Below are positions 57,890-64,000 of a stretch of DNA of 64,000 bases, one piece after another. Numbering within the stretch: the first letter of the stretch is position 1; each line of letters opens with the position of its first letter. The DNA is from G963675935 sp963675935 (lineage in GTDB: Bacteria > Planctomycetota > Planctomycetia > Pirellulales > Thermoguttaceae): assembly GCA_963675935.2 (NCBI GenBank), contig OY780964.2, forward strand, positions 558,001-622,000, in the 5' to 3' direction. Position numbers and translations under genes: made by a program. Under the pieces are notes generated by a model, which made no database searches, was not told the origin of the DNA, and worked only from the letters and a program-made list of their open reading frames with translations.

Positions 57890-59320
57890 ATGACGCTGGA
57901 GCGGGAACTTATCGACATCTTCGCCGTCGCGCCGTATCAGCGGAACCGCGAGATTCTCATCGGCTACTACGGCTGGGAAGACGGCCGACAGCATACCCTG
58001 ACGGAGGTTGGCGCCCGATTCGGCATCACCCGCGAGCGAGTCCGTCAGGTCTGCGCGAAAATGACTCGGCGGCCGGACATCGCCGCCACGCCGGCGCCGA
58101 CGATGGATCGCGTGCTGGCCCTGATTGCCGACCGGCTGCCGTGTCCGGCGGCGCATCTCGAGACGGAGCTGATCGAGCAGGGTCTGACGGCGGTTGGGCT
58201 TTCGATCGAAAACATCGCGGCGGCGGCCCGATTGCTCGGTCGCCCAACGCCGTTTGAAGTTGTCGCCGTCGAGCCGCCGCCTTCGCCCGGGGAGATCGAC
58301 AGCCGAATCGTCGTCGGGGCCGAGCATGTCAAATCGGTTGCGGCCGTCGCTGACTTGGCGAAAAAAGAAGTGTATTTCCACGGGCTGGGGACGGTCGAGC
58401 GAATCGAGCGGGCGATTTCGGCCCGAGCGAAACGCGGAAAGCGGGCCGCGGACGACGGTTTGCGTTTGGTGCGAGAGATTCTGCCGTTGGTCGCCGGCTT
58501 TTGCTGGCTTGACGAATCGAGCGGCTGGTTCCGATTGCAGGCGGTCCATCGTCACGGGCTGCCCAAGGCGATCGACAAGGTGTTGGCCGTGGCCGGGGCG
58601 GTGACGGCCTGTCAGCTTCGCGTGGCGTTGGCCCGCAATCGCCGCCTCTGGAAGACGCCGCCGCCCGAAAACGTGCTCGTCGAGTTCTGCCGCCAGATGC
58701 CGGACGTTCGCGTCGAGGGCGATCGAATCATTTCCGATCCGCCGCGCGACTGGCGGAAATCGTTGACCGGCGTCGAGGCACGGCTGGTCGCCATGCTCCA
58801 CGAACATGGACCGGTGATGGAGCGGGGCGCGATGGAAGACCTCTGCGTGGCCGACGGCATGAACCGATTCAGCTTCCACGCCTTCGTCTCGTGGTCGCCG
58901 GTGATTGCCCAGTTCGGCCACAGCGTCTACGGCCTCTTGGGCGCCGAGGTTTCCGACGGCGAAGTCAATCGTTTGCTCAAGTGTCGCAACGCCGGCCGGG
59001 CGAACCACCGCGTGTTGGACCGTCACGGCCGGACCGACGATGGCCGGGTGTGGCTTGCCTATCGGCTGTCGAAGGCAGCGAGCACCTACGCGGTGATAAC
59101 GATCCCCGCCGCGTTGAAGGGCACGGTTAGCGGGCGATTTGAATTTCTCGACGCCGACGGCCGCGCGATCGGCGCCTTGGCCACGAAGGACGGCCGCGCC
59201 TGGGGTCTTGGCGCGTTTCTTCGCAAAAGCGGCGCGAAAATCGGCGACCACATCGTGCTGACGCTCGATCTCGAACGGCGCACGGCGTCGGTGACGTGGG
59301 AGGAGAGGGATGAAGTATGA
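57890..59320 (+). CDS. Sigma-region-4-like HTH protein, hypothetical
   Basis: 476 residues. The N-terminus carries a helix-turn-helix that resembles region 4.2 of primary sigma factors (QHTLTEVGARFGITRERVRQVCAKM; residues about 35-59). There is no region 2, so it is not a complete sigma factor. The remaining ~400 residues look like successive winged-helix-type modules (for example CQLRVALARNRRLWKTPPPENVLVEFCRQMP and LVAMLHEHGPVMERGAMEDLCVADGMNRFSFHAFVSWSPVI) ending in a small beta domain (GRFEFLDADGRAIGAL). Likely a DNA-binding regulator; its target is unknown. It precedes the dinD/restriction genes on the same strand. Confidence 0.7.
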   Translation: MTLERELIDIFAVAPYQRNREILIGYYGWEDGRQHTLTEVGARFGITRERVRQVCAKMTRRPDIAATPAPTMDRVLALIADRLPCPAAHLETELIEQGLTAVGLSIENIAAAARLLGRPTPFEVVAVEPPPSPGEIDSRIVVGAEHVKSVAAVADLAKKEVYFHGLGTVERIERAISARAKRGKRAADDGLRLVREILPLVAGFCWLDESSGWFRLQAVHRHGLPKAIDKVLAVAGAVTACQLRVALARNRRLWKTPPPENVLVEFCRQMPDVRVEGDRIISDPPRDWRKSLTGVEARLVAMLHEHGPVMERGAMEDLCVADGMNRFSFHAFVSWSPVIAQFGHSVYGLLGAEVSDGEVNRLLKCRNAGRANHRVLDRHGRTDDGRVWLAYRLSKAASTYAVITIPAALKGTVSGRFEFLDADGRAIGALATKDGRAWGLGAFLRKSGAKIGDHIVLTLDLERRTASVTWEERDEV

Positions 59321-59330
59321 AAGATGAGAA

Positions 59331-59402
59331 AATAGCCGGGGGCCAACGGCCCGCGGGATGCGTTTTCCCTTGTCATTGATTCCGACATTTATTTTCCAAA
59401 TC
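59331..59402. repeat. AATAGCCGGGGGCC element with conserved tail
   Basis: AATAGCCGGGGGCCAACGGC, then TTTTCCCTTGTCATTGATTC and CATTTATTTTCCAAATC. Best match to 41617-41687. Lies between the sigma-like gene and the dinD fragment. Confidence 0.85.
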
Positions 59403-59437
59403 GCGTTGATCCATCAAACCACAAAAAGGAGCGGAAC

Positions 59438-59785
59438 GTGGCCGAAAGCAATCTGCCGCAACCCGTGGGCGTGGGCTTCGAGGACCTCAAGAAAACCAAC
59501 GACTTCGGGGCCGAGTATTGGAGTGCTCGCGACCTCCAGCCCCAGTTGGGTTACAACCATTGGCGCAGCTTCGAGAACGCCGTCAAAAAAGCCATAACCT
59601 CTTGCGAACAATCGGGTAACGATCCGGGGCACCATTTTGCGCGCGCCGGCAAAATGGTCGGCATCGGCTCAGAAGCGTCTCGGGAGGTGGACGACTACCA
59701 ACTCTCCCGTTTTGCCTGCTATCTGATTGCCCAGAACGGCGATCCGCGAAGAGATTGCTTCGTAAAGAATGGGAACATTGTCTAA
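59438..59785 (+). pseudogene. dinD: Truncated DNA-damage-inducible protein D
   Basis: 115 residues matching the N-terminal part of DinD (about 270-280 residues in full): DLKKTNDFGAEYWSARDLQPQLGYNHWRSFENAVKKAITSCEQSGNDPGHHFARAGKMV and VDDYQLSRFACYLIAQNGDPR. The homology breaks just after NGDPR and a stop follows 11 residues on, so the last ~60% is missing. The fragment sits 32 bases before the restriction-modification gene. A 3' deletion during arrival of that gene is one explanation. Confidence 0.75.
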
Positions 59786-59817
59786 CAAAGCCTCACAAAC
59801 GCCCCGATTGATATAAA

Positions 59818-62730
59818 ATGCACGAAGAACGCCAACAGCAGCTTGCCGATTTCGCCGGATGGGTGAAGAAATACATCAAGGGCGATGAAAAAGGCGAGGC
59901 CCAAATCTTCCTCGACCACCTGTTCCAAGCGTTTGGACTTAAAGGCGTCAAAGAAGCCGGGGCTGTCTGTGAAGAACGTATCAAAAAGGCCGATAACGGC
60001 GGCACCGCCTTTGCCGATCTCGTTTGGAAACCGGTCGTACTGATCGAGATGAAACGCCGTGGCGAAGACCTCCGACGCCACTACCGTCAGGCGTTCGACT
60101 ACTGGACCCGGCTCGTGCCGGGCCGTCCGCGATACGTCATCCTGTGTAATTTCGACGAATTTTGGGTTTTCGACTTCGAGACCCAAATGGATACGCCGGT
60201 CGATCAGGTGATGATCGAGGATTTGCCGAAACGCTGGGGACCGCTGGCCTTTCTGTTTCCCAACCGCGAAAAACCAACTTTCGGCAACGACCAGGAGGAA
60301 GTCACTCGCAAGGCGGCGAATCTATTGGCGACTTGCTTCAACAAGCTCGTGGCTCGGCGGATCGATCGGGCGTTGGCCCAGCGTTTCACGCTCCAGATGT
60401 TGGTCGCCCTTTTCTCCGAAGATATCGGGCTGCTCGAACAATATCTCGTCACAAAGCTGTTGGACGACTGCAAAAGCCCGAAGGATAGCTTCGATCTGTT
60501 GGGTGGCTTGTTCGCCGCCATGAACACGCCGGGCGGCATGTCGGGCGGGCGATTCCAGGGCGTCGATTACTTCAACGGCGGGTTGTTCGCCAATCCGGCT
60601 CGAATCGAACTCTATCCCGACGAAGTCGCTCAACTCCGTCAGGCGGCTCGGTCCAACTGGTCGAAAGTCCGGCCGGAAATCTTCGGCACGCTCTTCGAGC
60701 AATCGACCGAGAAAGGGGAACGCCACGCCTTCGGCGCCCACTTCACCAGTGCGGTCGATATTATGAAAATTGTCGGCCCCACGATTGTCGAACCGTGGCG
60801 CGAACAAATCGAAAAAGCGAAAACCGTCAAGCGATTAGCCGAATTGCGCCAACGCATGCACCACTTCACCGTGTTGGACCCCGCTTGCGGATCGGGCAAC
60901 TTCCTCTACATCGCCTACCGCGAACTCAAACGCTTGGAAGCCCGAATCCAAGAGCGAATTGCCGAAATGTCGTCGAAAAAGAGCGATCCAGCCCAAAAGC
61001 TGCTCGGCTTCGTCACCGCCTCGAACTTCTACGGCATGGACATCAATCCCTTCGCCGTCGATTTAGCCAAGGTTACGATGATGATCGCCCGAAAACTGGC
61101 GATTGACGAACTGCACATCACCGAACGGGCTTTGCCGTTGGATAATTTAGACGCCAATTTCACGATAGGCGACGCCCTGATCGATCCGGCGGGCAATCCG
61201 ACGCCCTGGCCGAAAGTCGATGCGATCATCGGAAATCCGCCTTTTTTGGGTGCGAAACGGTTGAAACCGGAACGAGGGCCCGACTATGTCAACGCGATTC
61301 GCCGGGCGTATCCCGACGTGCCGGGCATGGCCGACTACTGCGTCTACTGGATTCGCAAGACCCACGACCACCTGCCCTCCTGCACCGTGAAAGACCCGGT
61401 TGCGGGCCGCGCCGGACTTGTCGGTACCCAAAACATCCGCAACAACAAGTCCCGCGTCGGCGGTTTGGATCACGTCGTCCAAACCGGCACGATTATCGAA
61501 GCGGTCGATAATCAGCCCTGGTCGGGCGAGGCCAACGTCCATGTCTCGATTGTTGATTGGGTCAAAACGCAAGACCCAAAGCTGCTGCCGGAAAAGCGGC
61601 GGCTTTGGTTCAAAGTCGAACCGCCAGCCGGCGCGAAGAAACCACGAAAACGCGGCACGGGACCGGCAAGCAAGGAATATGAGATGGCTTTTCGGCTGTG
61701 CGAGTTTATTAACTCGGCACTATCGGATTCTGTTGCAGTGAGTGGCGCCAAGATACTCTTGTGCAGTCAACAGCCGCCATGCGTTTTCAACGGACAATTT
61801 CCAAGACATCAAGGCTTTGTTCTTAATTGCCATAATGCACGGCAAATGATTGCTGAGGACACTCGAAATCGCGAAGTGGTGCATCCGTATCTTATCGGAC
61901 GTGAAATGCTGACCCACGGCAAACCAATACGCTGGGTCATCGACTTTCAAAAAATGGATTTGTTCGATGCTAAAAGATTCAAAGGGCCGTTTCGCAAAAT
62001 TGAGCAAACCGTATTGCCACACATCACGTGCTATGCAGAACGAGAACGGCAAGCAACCAGCAAACGGACTGGACAGGATCAAACATGGCTGCAAACATGG
62101 TGGCAACACTTTCGTTGCCGCAAAGAATTGATCGATCGCATTGCCGGGCTGTCAAGGTATCTTGCTTGTGCCGAAGTAACGAAACGCCCAATTTTCTGTT
62201 TCGTCGCTGCCGACATCCGACCTGACCATACTGTAGAAGCATTCGTCCTTCCCGACGACTACTCCTTCGGCATCCTGCAATCGAACGCCCATTGGCAATG
62301 GTTCGTGGCGAAATGCTCGAAATTGAAGTCCGATTTCCGCTACACTCCGGAATCGGTATTCGACACATTTCCTTGGCCGCAGAAGCCGAAGGTGAAGCAG
62401 ATCAATGCGGTAGCGGCGGCGGGGCGGGAAGTGCGACGGGTGCGCGACGAAGCCCTCACACGGGTTCACGGCGGTCTGCGGGCGGTCTATCGGACGCTCG
62501 AATTGCCGGGAAAAAATCCGCTCAAAGACGCCCACGCCTCGTTGGACGCCGCCGTACTCGACGCTTACGGCTTTTCGGCCCGCAAGGATATTCTCTCGCA
62601 ATTATTGGAACTGAATCTCGACGTGGCCGCGCGAATCGAGGCCGGCAAGCCCGTCACGTCGCCCGGCGTTCCGCCCGATTATCCACAGCCGGAGCGATTG
62701 GTGACGCAGGATTGCGTGCAAGCGGAATGA
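59818..62730 (+). CDS. MmeI-like (type IIL) restriction-modification fusion protein
   Basis: 970 residues, close to MmeI (919). The N-terminus is a PD-(D/E)xK nuclease with D67, E77 and K79 (ADLVWKPVVLIEMK), the D-x9-E-x-K spacing reported for MmeI. A helical spacer (QMLVALFSEDIGLLEQYL) leads to the gamma-class N6-adenine methyltransferase: motif I VLDPACGSGNF (about residue 354) and motif IV IIGNPPFLG (about 472), with GMDINPFAVDLAKVTMMIARK. Then a target-recognition domain and C-terminal region. One protein cuts and methylates; specificity cannot be read. The TRD part (61700-62200) is visibly more AT-rich than the ends, fitting exchange of specificity segments. Confidence 0.9.
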   Translation: MHEERQQQLADFAGWVKKYIKGDEKGEAQIFLDHLFQAFGLKGVKEAGAVCEERIKKADNGGTAFADLVWKPVVLIEMKRRGEDLRRHYRQAFDYWTRLVPGRPRYVILCNFDEFWVFDFETQMDTPVDQVMIEDLPKRWGPLAFLFPNREKPTFGNDQEEVTRKAANLLATCFNKLVARRIDRALAQRFTLQMLVALFSEDIGLLEQYLVTKLLDDCKSPKDSFDLLGGLFAAMNTPGGMSGGRFQGVDYFNGGLFANPARIELYPDEVAQLRQAARSNWSKVRPEIFGTLFEQSTEKGERHAFGAHFTSAVDIMKIVGPTIVEPWREQIEKAKTVKRLAELRQRMHHFTVLDPACGSGNFLYIAYRELKRLEARIQERIAEMSSKKSDPAQKLLGFVTASNFYGMDINPFAVDLAKVTMMIARKLAIDELHITERALPLDNLDANFTIGDALIDPAGNPTPWPKVDAIIGNPPFLGAKRLKPERGPDYVNAIRRAYPDVPGMADYCVYWIRKTHDHLPSCTVKDPVAGRAGLVGTQNIRNNKSRVGGLDHVVQTGTIIEAVDNQPWSGEANVHVSIVDWVKTQDPKLLPEKRRLWFKVEPPAGAKKPRKRGTGPASKEYEMAFRLCEFINSALSDSVAVSGAKILLCSQQPPCVFNGQFPRHQGFVLNCHNARQMIAEDTRNREVVHPYLIGREMLTHGKPIRWVIDFQKMDLFDAKRFKGPFRKIEQTVLPHITCYAERERQATSKRTGQDQTWLQTWWQHFRCRKELIDRIAGLSRYLACAEVTKRPIFCFVAADIRPDHTVEAFVLPDDYSFGILQSNAHWQWFVAKCSKLKSDFRYTPESVFDTFPWPQKPKVKQINAVAAAGREVRRVRDEALTRVHGGLRAVYRTLELPGKNPLKDAHASLDAAVLDAYGFSARKDILSQLLELNLDVAARIEAGKPVTSPGVPPDYPQPERLVTQDCVQAE

Positions 62731-62859
62731 TCGACCATTTGTGGAGAAATAGGCGATAACTGCGTTCAAACGGGTACGAGTTCTTGCGAGGAAACGCCTT
62801 GCAAGAATTGAAGTTGGCGTTGAAGGTCCAGTTTGCTAATGAAGTTGCCCGACACCGCC

Positions 62860-62983
62860 GTAACCGTTCACGGAGCACCCGTCATTCTGAACGCAGCGAA
62901 GAATCTCTCGTGGGATCGCGGCCCAGACGAGATTCTTCGCTGCGCTCAGAATGACGATGTTTTCCCGGCCCGTGAACGGTTAC
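62860..62983. mobile_element. 124-base MITE with 9-base target-site duplication
   Basis: Terminal inverted repeats GTAACCGTTCACGG and CCGTGAACGGTTAC are perfect over 14 bases. Inner arms are GTCATTCTGAACGCAGCG and CGCTGCGCTCAGAATGAC. The element is bounded by direct repeats GACACCGCC at 62851-62859 and 62984-62992. The gap 62731-63056 holds no gene. Confidence 0.93.
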
Positions 62984-63056
62984 GACACCGCCTTGCCCCA
63001 TGCCAAAGTAGGTGATGCAATAGATATACACGGTGGCAACCGGCAAGGACCGCATT

Positions 63057-63284
63057 ATGATAAAAACCCTTACGAAACACGGCAATAGCTACGCCTTGGT
63101 GGTCGAAAAACCGATCCTCGAACTGCTCCGCGTTACTCCCGAAACGCCATTCGAGATTATGACCGATGGGCAATGTCTGGTTCTCACTCCCGTCCGCGAT
63201 TCGGCGGAAGAGAAAAAATTCCCAAACGTCCTCGATCTGGTTCACCGACGATTCGGCCGCGCGATGAAACGGCTTGCGGGATAA
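63057..63284 (+). CDS. AbrB/MazE-type (SpoVT-AbrB) antitoxin
   Basis: 75 residues: IKTLTKHGNSYALVVEKPILELLRVTPETPFEIMTDGQCLVLTPVRD is the swapped-hairpin DNA-binding fold of SpoVT/AbrB antitoxins, followed by a C-terminal tail (FPNVLDLVHRRFGRAMKRLAG) that would hold the toxin. The ATG at 63057 follows GCAAGGACCG; a GTG at 63033 would add 8 residues. The expected partner downstream is a Doc-type toxin, of which only an N-terminal piece remains. Confidence 0.85.
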   Translation: MIKTLTKHGNSYALVVEKPILELLRVTPETPFEIMTDGQCLVLTPVRDSAEEKKFPNVLDLVHRRFGRAMKRLAG

Positions 63285-63293
63285 TGTCTCGCC

Positions 63294-63386
63294 ATGCAAC
63301 CGCTCTCCTTGGACCTGGATCACTGGGCCTTGGATCATGTGTTGCGAATCCATTGCAGCCTGATCGAACACGACGGCAGGGCGTAA
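63294..63386 (+). pseudogene. Truncated Doc-like (death-on-curing) toxin
   Basis: 30 codons, 7 bases after the antitoxin: MQPLSLDLDHWALDHVLRIHCSLIEHDGRA then stop. The part LDHVLRIHCSLIEHDG resembles the first helix of Doc/Fic-type toxins (pattern LDxVLxIHxxxIxxHGG). The Fic active-site motif HPFxxGN(K/R) is absent. The break coincides with a palindrome fragment (ATGGACCAGTCCCC at 63389). Downstream 63387-63593 has no gene. Confidence 0.55.
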
Positions 63387-63593
63387 CATGGACCAGTCCC
63401 CGATTGCCAAACAGTCATCCACCCCACGGAAGAGGTGCGTCGAAAACAGGCGTTCCTGTGTCGCATTATTGTGATGTTATGTCGCGTTTTTACGATACCG
63501 TCAGCGAGTTTTGGGACTAGCACGCCATCCTCGTTATTGCTATCATAAAAGGGTTTGCATTTACATCCTATTTCACTCGAGGGAGAGACTCAG

Positions 63594-64000
63594 ATGTCGG
63601 ACTATTCGGAACTGTACGATGCCATTCTGACGGGCAACGCCAAAAAGGCCGAGCAGGTGACCCGAGCCGCGATCGCTGAAAAGGTCGAGCCGAGCGAATT
63701 GGTTCAGAAGTACATGATCCCGGCCATGGACGAAGTCGGCAAGCGGTTCGAGTGCAACGAATACTTCGTGCCCGAGTTGCTCATCGCCGCCCGCGCCATG
63801 AAAATCTCGCTCGAAATACTCACGCCGCTGTTGGCTGCGGCGGGCACGGAGCCGGTCGGCCACGTCGTGATCGGCACGGTCCAGGGCGACCTGCACGACA
63901 TCGGCAAGAACCTCGTCGCATCGATGCTCGAAGGCGGCGGATTCAAAGTGACCGACCTTGGCGTCGACGTTCCGCCCGAGCGCTTCGTCGAAGCCGCCAA
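63594..64000 (+). CDS. Corrinoid (B12-binding) methyltransferase protein, 3' end outside window
   Basis: 135 residues in the window. An N-terminal helical cap (LYDAILTGNAKKAEQVTRAAIAEKVEPSELVQKYMIPAMDEVGKRFECNEYFVPELLIAARAMK) leads to the cobalamin-binding Rossmann domain with the DxHxxG motif (GDLHDIGKN; D99, H101, G104) and DLGVDVPPE. This is the MtaC/MtbC-type corrinoid protein that carries a methyl group between substrate-specific methyltransferases. The partner genes would be expected to the right of the window. GAGGGAGAG precedes the ATG. Confidence 0.93.
   Translation, partial: MSDYSELYDAILTGNAKKAEQVTRAAIAEKVEPSELVQKYMIPAMDEVGKRFECNEYFVPELLIAARAMKISLEILTPLLAAAGTEPVGHVVIGTVQGDLHDIGKNLVASMLEGGGFKVTDLGVDVPPERFVEAA

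Overview
The window is GC-rich chromosomal DNA from a planctomycete, most likely of the Pirellula type. This is inferred from gene content: a DUF1080 protein next to a Tat-exported Gfo/Idh/MocA oxidoreductase, a fused aroD-aroE gene, tandem TadG/VWA proteins, many lineage-typical hypotheticals, and a very high density of dispersed palindromic repeats. Most genes are ordinary housekeeping genes in short operons or single units, separated by repeat-filled gaps. || Layout: 1-7.2 kb (minus) carries a cut-off B12-binding radical SAM gene, two tandem TadG-like VWA surface proteins, a glycosyltransferase and hpt. 7.3-9.2 kb (plus) is a two-gene ATPase + TOPRIM-like operon that resembles an OLD/PARIS-type defence module. 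9.2-16.1 kb (minus) is an envelope block in the order kdsD, kdsC, a giant LptC/LptA-like gene, and a polytopic membrane protein that contains an in-frame palindromic insertion. 16.4-17.4 kb is a YqjD/YqjE-like membrane operon, convergent with aroDE. 17.6-25.7 kb holds aroDE, a Coa1-like protein, prfB with its programmed frameshift, a SPOR-like secreted protein, an rdgB-type pyrophosphatase, a SpoU methyltransferase and an ATP-grasp ligase. 26-34.5 kb holds a periplasmic carbonic anhydrase, an AraC/PAS regulator, DUF1080, Gfo/Idh/MocA, a UroD-family protein, a zinc peptidase and a TPR protein. 34.8-46.6 kb holds sat, a DegT aminotransferase, a tail-specific protease, tRNA-Gly(CCC), an NtrC-type regulator, an orphan nuoN, a degenerate second NtrC-like protein and an Mrp ATPase. 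47.4-57.5 kb holds gltX, an IS200-type element, glnS, hicAB, a large Pro/Met-rich membrane protein, a response regulator, thpR and a PfkB kinase with another in-frame palindrome. 57.9-64 kb is accessory: a sigma-region-4-like HTH protein, a truncated dinD, an MmeI-type restriction-modification fusion, an AbrB antitoxin with a truncated Doc toxin, and a cut-off corrinoid protein. || The most striking signal is the palindromic repeats. At least seven families are visible. Two copies sit in frame inside protein genes, several supply the stop codons of neighbouring genes, some are nested in each other, one has a clear 9-bp target duplication, and one pair of flanking hairpins shows compensatory base changes. 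A second recurrent signal is a CTAGCC-type pyrimidine-rich leader directly upstream of several start codons, where a Shine-Dalgarno sequence would be expected. Several other genes have a -10-like hexamer only 6-9 nt before the ATG, suggesting leaderless mRNAs.
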